From: Caulobacter mirabilis
GTDB lineage: Bacteria; Pseudomonadota; Alphaproteobacteria; Caulobacterales; Caulobacteraceae
Direction: 5' to 3'
Length of the DNA stretch: 64,000 bases
NCBI RefSeq assembly: GCF_002749615.1
Contig: NZ_CP024201.1
Span: 3,763,001 to 3,827,000, forward strand
This document shows positions 51,116 through 59,255 of this stretch, piece after piece. A model generated the notes under the pieces. The model had not been told where the DNA came from and ran no database searches. It saw only the letters and a list, made by a program, of their open reading frames with translations. Within the stretch, counting starts at the first letter, position 1. The number at the start of each line of letters is the position of its first letter. Both the position numbers and the translations under genes were made by a program.

Positions 51116-51691
51116 GTGACCGTGAAACTGCTCGCCCTGGCGGGAAGCACCCGCGAGGGATCGTTCAACCAGCGCCTGCTGGACCTCGCCTGCGCCGCCG
51201 CCGAGGCCGAAGGCGCGACCGTCACCCGCGTACGCCTGGCCGACTACGCCCTGCCCCTCTACAGCCACGAACTGGAGGCGACGGCCTTCCCACGGACCGC
51301 CCTGGACCTGAAGGCCCAGTTCGTCGCGCACCACGGCTTCCTGATCGCCTCGCCCGAGCATAACGGCTCGGTCAGCGCCGTGCTGAAGAACGCCATCGAT
51401 TGGGTTTCGCGCCCGACCGAAGCCGAGACCGCCATCTCCCTGACCGCCTTCCGCGGCAAGACGGCGGGGATCATGTCGGCCTCGATCAGCCCCTTCGGCG
51501 GCCTTCGCAGCCTGACCCACCTACGCCAGATTCTTGGCACGGTGCAGACCCTGGCCGTCACCGAGCAGGTCCTGGTGCCCTTCGCCGACAAGGCCTTCGA
51601 TGGCCCCGAGCTCGTTGACGCCCTGCCCCGCATGCTGCTGGGCGGCCTGGCCAAGCGGGTCGTCGAGGTGACGGACGCGCTCAACCGCTGA
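51116..51691 (+). CDS. NAD(P)H-dependent FMN reductase
   Basis: A 191-residue flavodoxin-like reductase. The FMN-phosphate loop is LALAGSTREGSFNQRLL near the N-terminus, and the signature SPEHNGSVSAVLKNAIDWVSR is typical of the family. It delivers electrons or reduced FMN in the cytoplasm. Because the Rieske oxygenase of the island has no dedicated reductase, this protein might supply electrons, but its class normally reduces flavins or quinones. GTG 51116 has GGAGGGGAAG upstream. Confidence 0.92.
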   Translation: MTVKLLALAGSTREGSFNQRLLDLACAAAEAEGATVTRVRLADYALPLYSHELEATAFPRTALDLKAQFVAHHGFLIASPEHNGSVSAVLKNAIDWVSRPTEAETAISLTAFRGKTAGIMSASISPFGGLRSLTHLRQILGTVQTLAVTEQVLVPFADKAFDGPELVDALPRMLLGGLAKRVVEVTDALNR

Positions 51692-51726
51692 GCGTTGCCA
51701 ACGCCTCGGCGCCATGGCAATATTGC

Positions 51727-51738
51727 TTAGATATCTAA
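51727..51738. promoter_or_regulatory. Regulon palindrome, site 5 (TTAGATATCTAA)
   Basis: A perfect palindrome that extends to 14 bp (CTTAGATATCTAAG, 51726-51739). It lies 18 bp ahead of the acyl-CoA ligase start at 51757, close to its ribosome binding site, which fits repression. Confidence 0.75.
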
Positions 51739-51756
51739 GTTAGTTGAGAGCGGGCC

Positions 51757-53322
51757 ATGATCGATCATGAGGCGGTGCGGCTGCTGGGCGACATCCCGGC
51801 GGCGCAGGCGAAGGCGCGAGGCGGCCAGATGGCGCTCTCCAGCGGGGGACGCTCGCTGACCTACGCCGAGCTCGAGCATCGCGCCCGCGTCATGGCCGAG
51901 GTCCTGCGCGGCCTCGGCGTCCAACGGGGAGACCGCGTCGCCTGGCTGGGCCGCAACAGCGAGTTCTATTTCGAGCTGTTCTTCGGTCTGGCCGCCGTCG
52001 GCGCATGCCTCAATCCGGTGAACTTCCGCCTGTCGCCACAGGAGATCGCCTTCATCCTGGAGGACAGCGGCGCGCGGCTCCTGTTCATCACGCCGGACCA
52101 GGCCGGGCTGGCGACCGACGCCCTGGCCCAGCTGGCCGAGGCGCCGGCGGTGGTCAGCATCGGCGGCGCAGCGGCAGGCTATCGCAGCTACGACGTCCTG
52201 GCCGCGACGGTCTCCGACCCGGCTCCGCTCGCGCCGGCCCGGCCCGAGGACGACCTGCTGCAGCTCTACACCTCCGGCACCACCGGCCGGCCTAAGGGCG
52301 TGCAGCTGACCAACGCCGCCTATGGCGAGTTCCTGAAGATCAGCCCTCAGGTCGAAGGCTTCAACTACCCCTCCGGCGACGCCCTGCTGATCGTCATGCC
52401 CTTGTTCCACGTGGCCGGGTTCAACGTCAGCCTGATGGGCCTGGCGCACGGCTGCCGGGTGATCGTGCTGGAGCAGTTCAACGCCGGCGAAGTGCTGCGC
52501 CTCATCGAGGCGGAGAAGGTGGCCCAGATCTTCCTGGCGCCCTCGATGATCCAGATGATGCTGCAGGCGCCCGAGATCGCCGGCGCCGACCTCTCCAGCC
52601 TCAGCACCATCGGCTACGGCTCCTCTCCGATCGGCGAGGCGACGCTGCGCGAGGCGCAGGCGCGCTTCGGCTGCGGCTTCGTGCAGTTCTACGGCATGAC
52701 CGAGTCGGCCGCGGCCGGCACCTTCCTGGCCCCCTCGGCGCACCAGCCCGACAAGCTGCTGTCCTGCGGCAAGCCCTGGCCGGGCGTCGAGGCCCGGATC
52801 GCCGGCCTGGACGGCCGGGAGCTGGCGGTCGGCGAGGTCGGCGAGATCCAGCTGCGCGGCGGCACGCTGATGAAGGGCTACATGAACCGCCCCGAGGCGA
52901 CGGCGGAAACCCTGATCGACGGCGGCTGGCTGCGCACCGGCGACGCCGGCTACCAGGACGCCGAGGGCTTCTTCTACGTGCACGACCGCCTCAAGGACAT
53001 GATCGTGACCGGCGGCGAGAACGTCTATCCGGCCGAGGTCGAGAACGCGATCTTCGGCTGTCCCGGCGTCGCCGACGTCGCCGTCATCGGCGTGCCGTCC
53101 GACCGATGGGGCGAGGAGGTCCGCGCCGTCGTCGTCCCCGCCGCCGGCGCCGAGCCGGACGCTCAAGCCGTCATCGCCTGGGTCCGCGCCCGCATCGCCG
53201 GCTACAAGACCCCCAAGGCCGTGGACTTCGTCGAAGCCCTGCCCCGCAACGCCTCGGGCAAGGTCCTGCGCCGCGAGCTGCGCGAACCCTACTGGGCCGG
53301 ACGCGGCCGGGCGGTCGGCTGA
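51757..53322 (+). CDS. Acyl-CoA synthetase (AMP-forming)
   Basis: A 521-residue ANL ligase. The P-loop is YTSGTTGRPKGV near residue 170, followed by FYGMTESAAAG, RTGDAGYQD and the C-terminal ALPRNASGKVLRRELREPYW. The last region is almost the same as in the partial ligase at 62538, so the two are close paralogues. It resembles ligases that act on aromatic or terpenoid carboxylic acids. It begins an operon with the hydratase (one base after its stop) and the LeuC-like protein, all under regulon site 5. Confidence 0.93.
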   Translation: MIDHEAVRLLGDIPAAQAKARGGQMALSSGGRSLTYAELEHRARVMAEVLRGLGVQRGDRVAWLGRNSEFYFELFFGLAAVGACLNPVNFRLSPQEIAFILEDSGARLLFITPDQAGLATDALAQLAEAPAVVSIGGAAAGYRSYDVLAATVSDPAPLAPARPEDDLLQLYTSGTTGRPKGVQLTNAAYGEFLKISPQVEGFNYPSGDALLIVMPLFHVAGFNVSLMGLAHGCRVIVLEQFNAGEVLRLIEAEKVAQIFLAPSMIQMMLQAPEIAGADLSSLSTIGYGSSPIGEATLREAQARFGCGFVQFYGMTESAAAGTFLAPSAHQPDKLLSCGKPWPGVEARIAGLDGRELAVGEVGEIQLRGGTLMKGYMNRPEATAETLIDGGWLRTGDAGYQDAEGFFYVHDRLKDMIVTGGENVYPAEVENAIFGCPGVADVAVIGVPSDRWGEEVRAVVVPAAGAEPDAQAVIAWVRARIAGYKTPKAVDFVEALPRNASGKVLRRELREPYWAGRGRAVG

Positions 53323-53323
53323 C

Positions 53324-54106
53324 ATGACGTCCCAGGAGGTGGAGGACTGCGCCGCCGCGGCGCTGTGGCGGGCGCGCCTGTCCGTCGCCCAGATCGATCC
53401 CGCCGAGCTGGCTGGCCTCGCCGACGCGGAGGCCGCCTATCGGGTGCAGCGGTTGAACGTCGAGCGTCGCCTCGGCGAAGGCGGGACGGTCACCGGCCGC
53501 AAGATTGGCCTGACCTCGGCCGCCGTCCAGGCGCAGCTGAACGTGGACGAGCCGGACTACGGCTTCCTGTTCGCGGACATGGACGTGTCGGGCCAAGCCG
53601 AGGTCTCGACCCGCCCGCTGGCCCAGCCGCGCATCGAGGCGGAGATCGCCTTCGTCGTCGCCCGCGACCTGCCCGAAGACCTCACGCCCGACCGCGCCGC
53701 CTCGTATGTCGATCACGCCGTGGTCGCCGCCGAGATCGTGGACAGCGCGGTGCTCGACTGGCGCATCGGCCTTCGCGAGACCGTGGCCGACAACGCCTCG
53801 GCCGGCCGCTACGCCCTGGGGAGTCAGCGCCTGTCCCTGGCGAGCTTCGACCCGACCGCCGCTGTCATGCGCATGACCCGCGACGGCCAGGAGGTCTCGA
53901 CAGGAGCCGGCGCCGCCTGCCTCGGCGGGCCCTTGCTGGCGCTGTGCTGGCTGGCCCGCGCCGCCGCCGCGCGCGGCGTTCCGGTCCGCGCCGGCGAGGT
54001 CGTCCTCTCCGGCGCCCTCGGCCCCATGATTCCCGTTTCAGCCGGCGACTGCTTCGAAATCCGCGTCGACGCCGTCGCCCCCTGTCCGTCCGTTTCGCGC
54101 CGGTGA
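53324..54106 (+). CDS. 2-oxopent-4-enoate hydratase-like protein (MhpD, FAH superfamily)
   Basis: A 260-residue member of the MhpD/HpaH/TesE branch. The conserved blocks are [59 protein letters not shown] and [15 protein letters not shown]. These metal-dependent enzymes add water to 2-hydroxydienoates formed by meta-cleavage of catechols. Its presence is the best indication that the pathway passes through a ring-cleavage or dienoate intermediate. ATG 53324 lies one base after the ligase stop. No aldolase partner is in this island. Confidence 0.9.
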   Translation: MTSQEVEDCAAAALWRARLSVAQIDPAELAGLADAEAAYRVQRLNVERRLGEGGTVTGRKIGLTSAAVQAQLNVDEPDYGFLFADMDVSGQAEVSTRPLAQPRIEAEIAFVVARDLPEDLTPDRAASYVDHAVVAAEIVDSAVLDWRIGLRETVADNASAGRYALGSQRLSLASFDPTAAVMRMTRDGQEVSTGAGAACLGGPLLALCWLARAAAARGVPVRAGEVVLSGALGPMIPVSAGDCFEIRVDAVAPCPSVSRR

Positions 54107-54110
54107 CCCC

Positions 54111-55547
54111 TTGAGCCGCACCCTCTACGACAAGATCTGGGACGACCATGTCGTCGTCGAGGATGCCGGCGATACGCTGATCTACGTCGACCTGCACCTG
54201 CTGCACGAGGTCTCCTCGCCCCAGGCCTTCGACGGGCTGGCCCAGCGCGGCCAGACCGTCCGCCGTCCCGAGCGGACCTTGGCCATGGCCGACCACAACG
54301 TCCCGACAGAGGGTCAGTCCCAAGGACTGTCGGCCCTGGTCGACGAGGATGCGCGCATCCAGGTCGCGACCCTGGAGGCCAACGCCAAGGCCCACGGCTT
54401 CCAGATGTTCGCCATGGGCGATCCGCGCAACGGCATCGTCCATGTGGTCGGGCCCGAGCAGGGCCGCACTCTGCCCGGCATGACCATCGTCTGCGGCGAC
54501 AGCCACACCTCGACCCACGGCGCCTTCGGAGCCCTGGCCCACGGCATCGGCACCAGCGAGATCGAACACGTCCTGGCCAGCCAGACCCTGCGCCAGAAGA
54601 AGTCGAGGAACATGCGGGTCCGCATCGAAGGCCAGCCCGGCTTCGGCGTGACGGCCAAGGACATCGCCCTGGCGGTGGTGGCGGCCTGCGGCGGCGACGC
54701 CGGCGTCGGCCATGTCGTCGAATACGCCGGCGAGGCGGTCGAGGGCCTGTCGATGGAGGGCCGCATGACCCTCTGCAACATGACCATCGAGGCCGGCGCG
54801 CGCGCGGGCCTGGTCGCCCCGGACGAGACCACCTTCGCCTACCTGAAGGGCCGCCCCGGCGCTCCGACCGGCGTCGCCTGGACCGAGGCCGTCGCCCGTT
54901 GGCGAACGCTGCGCAGCGACCCGGACGCGCGTTTCGATCGCGAGATCGTCGTCGACGCCGCCGCGATCGCGCCGCTGGTCAGCTGGGGCACACGGCCCGA
55001 TCAGTCCGTCGCCGTGACTGAGGTCGTGCCCGACCCGGCCGCCCTGCGCGACGGCGAGCAGCGCATGGCCGCCGAACGCGCCCTGACCTACATGGGCCTG
55101 CGTCCCGGCATGGCGATGGATGGCCTGACGATCGACCGGGTGTTCATCGGCAGCTGCACCAACAGCCGCATCGAGGACCTGCGCGCCGCCGCCGAAGTGA
55201 TCGGCCTGGCCGGCGGACGCGTCGCCGAGGGGATCCGAGCCCTGGTCGTGCCAGGCTCGGGCCTGGTCAAGCAGCAGGCCGAGGCCGAGGGCCTGGACCA
55301 GGTGTTCAAGGCCGCCGGCTTCGAATGGCGCGAGCCGGGCTGCTCGATGTGCGTCGGCATGAATCCGGACAAACTCGGCCCCGGCGAACGCTGCGCCTCG
55401 ACCAGCAACCGCAACTTCGAGGGGCGCCAGGGTCGGGGAGGCCGAACCCATCTGATGAGCCCGGCGATGGCCGCCGCCGCCGCCCTGGCCGGCCGCATCG
55501 TCGACGTCCGTCGCTACCTCGCCTCGCCCGCCAGCCTCGCTTCATAG
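54111..55547 (+). CDS. LeuC-like aconitase-family dehydratase, large subunit
   Basis: A 478-residue aconitase-superfamily protein. The [4Fe-4S] ligands are Cys in [13 protein letters not shown] and two in [34 protein letters not shown] and [10 protein letters not shown], the substrate-binding block, are present. The start is TTG 54111 with no strong ribosome binding site, 4 bp after the hydratase; the homology starts exactly there ([14 protein letters not shown]). Relatives include isopropylmalate isomerase, maleate hydratase and dimethylmalate dehydratase. Since leucine biosynthesis genes are not near, a catabolic role is likely. The partner small subunit is on the other strand, and the 3' ends overlap by 34 bp. 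Confidence 0.9.
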   Translation: MSRTLYDKIWDDHVVVEDAGDTLIYVDLHLLHEVSSPQAFDGLAQRGQTVRRPERTLAMADHNVPTEGQSQGLSALVDEDARIQVATLEANAKAHGFQMFAMGDPRNGIVHVVGPEQGRTLPGMTIVCGDSHTSTHGAFGALAHGIGTSEIEHVLASQTLRQKKSRNMRVRIEGQPGFGVTAKDIALAVVAACGGDAGVGHVVEYAGEAVEGLSMEGRMTLCNMTIEAGARAGLVAPDETTFAYLKGRPGAPTGVAWTEAVARWRTLRSDPDARFDREIVVDAAAIAPLVSWGTRPDQSVAVTEVVPDPAALRDGEQRMAAERALTYMGLRPGMAMDGLTIDRVFIGSCTNSRIEDLRAAAEVIGLAGGRVAEGIRALVVPGSGLVKQQAEAEGLDQVFKAAGFEWREPGCSMCVGMNPDKLGPGERCASTSNRNFEGRQGRGGRTHLMSPAMAAAAALAGRIVDVRRYLASPASLAS

Positions 55548-56125
55548 GCGCTGATCCGATCCTCATGACGCAGGCTGCGGATGATCTCGTCCGCGCCGGT
55601 CAGCAGCGCCTCACGATCGGGCGCGGCGATCTCGAAGACGACCACCTCGCCGTCCGGCAGCGTGATCCGCCGCTGCTCCAGGTCGACGGCGAACGCCTCG
55701 CCCGCCCGATCCGTCGCCACGGCGACCAGGTGTTCGCAGACCGCCCGCGGCAGGTGGACCAGCAGGATGCCGTTCTTCAGGCAGTTGGCGCGGAAGATGT
55801 CCCCGAAGCTGGGCGCGATCACGCAACGGATGCCGAAATCGGCCAGCGCCCAGGGCGCATGTTCGCGCGAGCTGCCGCAGCCGAAGTTCTCGTAGGCGAC
55901 CAGGATCCCGGCCTGGCGATAGGCTGGCTGGTTGAGCACGAACTCCGGCCGTTCCCTGCCGCCTTCGTCGTAGCGCGCCTCGGCGAACAGCCGCTTGCCC
56001 AACCCCTTCCGGGAGACGGTGGTCATGTAGCGGGCTGGGATGATCTTGTCGGTGTCGACGTGGGTCTGCGGAAACGGGGCGGCGGCGGCCTTGAGGACGG
56101 TGAATTTCTGCACGATGGATCGCAC
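55514..56125 (-). CDS. LeuD-like aconitase-family dehydratase, small subunit
   Basis: A 203-residue swivelling-domain subunit. [16 protein letters not shown], the [13 protein letters not shown] loop that binds substrate, [21 protein letters not shown] and the C-terminal LeuD sequence are typical. It pairs with the LeuC-like protein. I keep GTG 56125 (AAGGG just upstream); GTG 56113 is an alternative. The arrangement is unusual: leuC and leuD are normally adjacent on the same strand, but here the gene is convergent with leuC and shares 34 bp at the 3' end (55514-55547). Its promoter contains regulon site 6. Confidence 0.9.
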   Translation of the reverse strand: MRSIVQKFTVLKAAAAPFPQTHVDTDKIIPARYMTTVSRKGLGKRLFAEARYDEGGRERPEFVLNQPAYRQAGILVAYENFGCGSSREHAPWALADFGIRCVIAPSFGDIFRANCLKNGILLVHLPRAVCEHLVAVATDRAGEAFAVDLEQRRITLPDGEVVVFEIAAPDREALLTGADEIIRSLRHEDRISAYEARLAGEAR

Positions 56126-56158
56126 TCCGCCCTTGGCGAGCGCGCCCGGGCCAATTAA

Positions 56159-56170
56159 TTAGATTTCTAA
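56159..56170. promoter_or_regulatory. Regulon palindrome, site 6 (TTAGATTTCTAA)
   Basis: Arms ATTAGA (56158-56163) and TCTAAT (56166-56171) are exact reverse complements around TT. It lies in the 105-bp divergent gap between the LeuD-like gene (start 56125) and the alpha/beta hydrolase gene (start 56231). Confidence 0.7.
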
Positions 56171-56230
56171 TGTTTATAGCCTCGGCGGGCCCAACCGCCA
56201 AGGCGCAGGGTTCGAGGAGAGGAGCCGGGG

Positions 56231-57361
56231 ATGACCGAAGATGAAATGATGAGCCGCGTGGAATGCCAGTTCATCGGCCGCCCCTCGGCGACCGCGCCGC
56301 GCATCCAGGCCGGCGGCCATCCCTGCCAGGGCCTCTACTGGACCCCCGAGGGCAAGCGCCCGAAGGTCGCCCTGATCGCCACCCACTACAACGTCGACTT
56401 CGCCGAGCACTACATCGCGCCCTACTTCGCCGAGCGCGGCTACGGCTTCCTGGGCTGGAACACTCGCTATCGCGGCGTCGAGGACCAGTTCCTGCTCGAG
56501 CACGCCCTGATCGACATCAGCGTCGGCATGAAGTGGTTGAAGGAAGAAGCCGGGGTCGAGCAGATCATCATCCTGGGCAACTCCGGCGGCGGCTCGCTGA
56601 TGGGCGCCTACCAGGCGGAAGCCATCGCCCCGACCCTGGCCGACCTGCTCAAGGGCGAAGGCCGCGACGTGCTGGCCAGCCTGCCCGGGGCCGACCTGTA
56701 TATCTCGCTGAACGCCCACCAGGGCCGTCCGGAGGTGCTGACCGACTGGATGGACGCCTCGGTGGTCGACGAGAATGACCCGGTCGCCACCGACGAAAGC
56801 CTGAACCCGTTCAACCCGGACAACGGCCCGCCCTACTCGGCCGAGTTCGTCGAACGCTACCGCGCCGGTCAGCGCGCCCGCAACCAGCGCATCACCGACT
56901 GGGCCAAAGCCGAGCTGATCCGCCTGAACGAGGCCGGCATCCCCGACCGCATCTTCCCGATGTTCCGTGTCTGGGGCGACATCCGCTGCATGGACCCGGC
57001 GCTGGACCCGTCCGACCGGATCACCCCCCTCTGCTACCGCGGCCATCCGGCGATCGCGAACAAGACGCCCAGCATCGGCCGCGCCAACACCATCAAGACC
57101 TGGCTCAACATGTGGAGCCTCGAGACCTCGAAGTGCCAGGGCAAGCCGCACCTGGAGAAGTTCGACCTGCCCGCGCTGGTCGTCCAGGGCAGCGCCGACA
57201 CCGGCGTGTTCCCGAGCGACGCCCAGAAGATCCACGACTTCATCGGCTCGAAGGACAAGACCCTGCGCATGCTGCCGGGCGCCCACTATTTCGAAGACTC
57301 CATGCAGCACCGCGTCACCGCCACGGACGTCATGTGCGAGTGGATCGAGGCGCGCCTCTGA
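56231..57361 (+). CDS. Alpha/beta hydrolase, catalytically intact
   Basis: A 376-residue hydrolase. The nucleophile Ser is in ILGNSGGGSLMGA (about residue 119), the acid in LVVQGSADTGVFPS and the His in MLPGAHYFEDSM. An insertion of about 120 residues between strand 6 and helix D forms a large lid. In contrast to the protein at 47829, the triad is complete. It may cleave an ester or C-C bond in the pathway. ATG 56231 follows GAGGAG. It stands as a single gene, flanked by a divergent LeuD-like gene and a terminator. Confidence 0.88.
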   Translation: MTEDEMMSRVECQFIGRPSATAPRIQAGGHPCQGLYWTPEGKRPKVALIATHYNVDFAEHYIAPYFAERGYGFLGWNTRYRGVEDQFLLEHALIDISVGMKWLKEEAGVEQIIILGNSGGGSLMGAYQAEAIAPTLADLLKGEGRDVLASLPGADLYISLNAHQGRPEVLTDWMDASVVDENDPVATDESLNPFNPDNGPPYSAEFVERYRAGQRARNQRITDWAKAELIRLNEAGIPDRIFPMFRVWGDIRCMDPALDPSDRITPLCYRGHPAIANKTPSIGRANTIKTWLNMWSLETSKCQGKPHLEKFDLPALVVQGSADTGVFPSDAQKIHDFIGSKDKTLRMLPGAHYFEDSMQHRVTATDVMCEWIEARL

Positions 57362-57377
57362 GATTTTCTTGCGACAG

Positions 57378-57413
57378 AGGGCCGCGCCCGGGTGAACCCC
57401 GGGATGCGGCCCT
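57378..57413. terminator. Nested hairpin terminator after the alpha/beta hydrolase gene
   Basis: AGGGCCGC (57378-57385) pairs with GCGGCCCT (57406-57413), and inside CCCGGG (57387-57392) pairs with CCCGGG (57398-57403) around a short loop. It lies 17 bp after the hydrolase stop and upstream of regulon site 7. Confidence 0.75.
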
Positions 57414-57426
57414 TGCCTGATAATAG

Positions 57427-57438
57427 TTAGAATGCTAA
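57427..57438. promoter_or_regulatory. Regulon palindrome, site 7 (TTAGAATGCTAA)
   Basis: Arms GTTAG (57426-57430) and CTAAC (57435-57439) are perfect, with a non-palindromic AATG centre. It lies about 50 bp before the sulfatase gene and after the terminator at 57378, so it marks a separate promoter for the sulfatase-receptor operon. Confidence 0.65.
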
Positions 57439-57490
57439 CTTAATTCTCAAGCGGGCCGTCAGTGCGCGCAGAGAATGGGGAGTGATCGAC

Positions 57491-59206
57491 ATGGTCGCAG
57501 GTCCGACCAGACGCAGCGTGCTATCCGCCGGCGGCCTCGTGGTCGCCGCCTCCACCGCGGCTCCGGCCGCGACCGCCGTCGCGGCGCCGGTTTCGCCGAA
57601 GCGCGCGCGCGGACCGCGCGCCCGCCCCCTGAACATCCTGATGATCGTCAACGACCAGGAACGGTCGTTCGCCGACATCCCTTCGGCCATTCCCCTGCCC
57701 GCCCACGACTGGCTGCGGGCGCGCGGCGTCTCCTTCGCCAACTACCACGTCAACACCAGCCCCTGCGGTCCGTCGCGGGCGGTGATGTATACGGGCCAGC
57801 ACACCCAGCGGACGGGCGTCTACGCCAATCCCAACACCCCGCCGATGCCCGAGCTGAAGCCGGACGTCCCGACGATCGGGACCATGCTCCGCCAGCTCGG
57901 CTACCACACCTCCTACAAGGGCAAGTGGCACGTCTCGAACGTGACCCTGGGCGAGACCCACGGCCCCGCCGAGGGCATCTTTCCGAACGCCTCCGGCGCG
58001 CTCGAGGCCTACGGCTTCTCGGACTACAACTTCGACGGCGAGCGGGTCGGCCTGACCTGGCAGGGCTTCATGGACGACGGCGTGACCGCCGCCGACGCCG
58101 TGAACCAGCTGCGGGCCTTCCGCGACGGGGCCGTGGGCGACAAGCCCTGGTTCATGGCGGTCAACTTCATCAATCCGCACGACATCATGTTCTTCGACGC
58201 CGTCGGCGACGGCGAGAAGAGCCGCGCGCGGCCGAACCTGATCTCGCCCCTGCTGCCGGCCCCCGGCGATCCGATCTACGACGTCGACTGGAAGCAGCCG
58301 CTGCCGCGCAGCTTCCACGATGACCTGACCGACAAGCCCGCCGGCCACGCCGCGATCAACGCCGTGGGTTGGGCCTTCTACGGCAAGCTGCCGCGCAGCA
58401 ACGAAGCCGCCTGGCGGAACTTCCAGAACTACTACTTCAACTGCATCCGTGACGCGAACCGGCATGTGATGACGGTGCTCAAGGCGCTGGAGCAGAGCGG
58501 CCAGCTGGACGACACCATCGTCGTCTTCACCTCCGACCACGGCGAGCGAGCCGGCGCCCACGGCATGCGCCAGAAGGGCGGCACCATCTACAAGGAGGAT
58601 CTGCGCGTCCCCTTCGTGGTCGTGCACCCCGACGTCAAGGGTGGTTTCTCGACCGACGCCCTGGCCTCGTCGGTGGACATCGTCCCGACCCTGCTTGCGC
58701 TGGCCGGCCAGACGGACATCGCCGAGAAGCACCCCCAGCTGAAGGGCGTCGATCTGTCGTCGGCCCTGGCCGGACCGAAGGCCCGCACGGCCCGCGACCA
58801 GCGCGGCGTCCTGTTCAACTACGCCATCCGCTACGGCTGGAACGCGCCGGACGCCCCCAGCGGCGACGCCGAGACCCGGCCGCTGCCGCAACCCGACCTG
58901 TCGCTGCGCCGCCTGTTCCGGGGCGTGCACGACGGCCGCTACAAGTTCGCGCGCTACTTCGCGCCCGCCCAGCACCATACGCCTACGACCTGGGAACAGC
59001 TGCGCGCGCACAACGACCTGGAGCTGTACGACACGCTCAAGGACGCCGACGAACTGAAGAATCTGGCCGCTGGGCCCGATGCACCCCAGGGTGAGATCAT
59101 GCGCCTCAACGCCATGACCAACGCCCTGATCGCCGCCGAAGTCGGAAAGGACGACGGCTCCGAGTATCCCGGACCCGCGGGACAGTACACGACCCTGACA
59201 GCGTAA
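57491..59206 (+). CDS. Sulfatase with formylglycine motif
   Basis: A 571-residue type I sulfatase. The Cys to be converted to formylglycine is in SPCGPSRAVMYTGQH (C-x-P-S-R), about residue 93. Metal ligands are seen in MIVNDQERSF and FTSDHGERAGAHG. A twin-arginine-like signal (TRRSVLSAGGLVVAAS) suggests periplasmic export. It would release sulfate from an alkyl or aryl sulfate ester. I take ATG 57491, nine bases after GGGGAG, rather than GTG 57482, which overlaps that motif. The gene is followed by a TonB receptor in the same operon. A formylglycine-generating enzyme is not in view. Confidence 0.9.
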   Translation: MVAGPTRRSVLSAGGLVVAASTAAPAATAVAAPVSPKRARGPRARPLNILMIVNDQERSFADIPSAIPLPAHDWLRARGVSFANYHVNTSPCGPSRAVMYTGQHTQRTGVYANPNTPPMPELKPDVPTIGTMLRQLGYHTSYKGKWHVSNVTLGETHGPAEGIFPNASGALEAYGFSDYNFDGERVGLTWQGFMDDGVTAADAVNQLRAFRDGAVGDKPWFMAVNFINPHDIMFFDAVGDGEKSRARPNLISPLLPAPGDPIYDVDWKQPLPRSFHDDLTDKPAGHAAINAVGWAFYGKLPRSNEAAWRNFQNYYFNCIRDANRHVMTVLKALEQSGQLDDTIVVFTSDHGERAGAHGMRQKGGTIYKEDLRVPFVVVHPDVKGGFSTDALASSVDIVPTLLALAGQTDIAEKHPQLKGVDLSSALAGPKARTARDQRGVLFNYAIRYGWNAPDAPSGDAETRPLPQPDLSLRRLFRGVHDGRYKFARYFAPAQHHTPTTWEQLRAHNDLELYDTLKDADELKNLAAGPDAPQGEIMRLNAMTNALIAAEVGKDDGSEYPGPAGQYTTLTA

Positions 59207-59255
59207 CGACTTTTCAGCGTCGGTGCGCCGGGGCTGGACTACAACGAGGAAACTG

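Noticed and set aside
54111-56125. Leucine biosynthesis isopropylmalate isomerase
   Set aside because: No leuA or leuB nearby, the subunits are on opposite strands, and both carry island operators. A biosynthetic role is less likely, but it cannot be excluded without knowing whether another leuCD is present in the genome.
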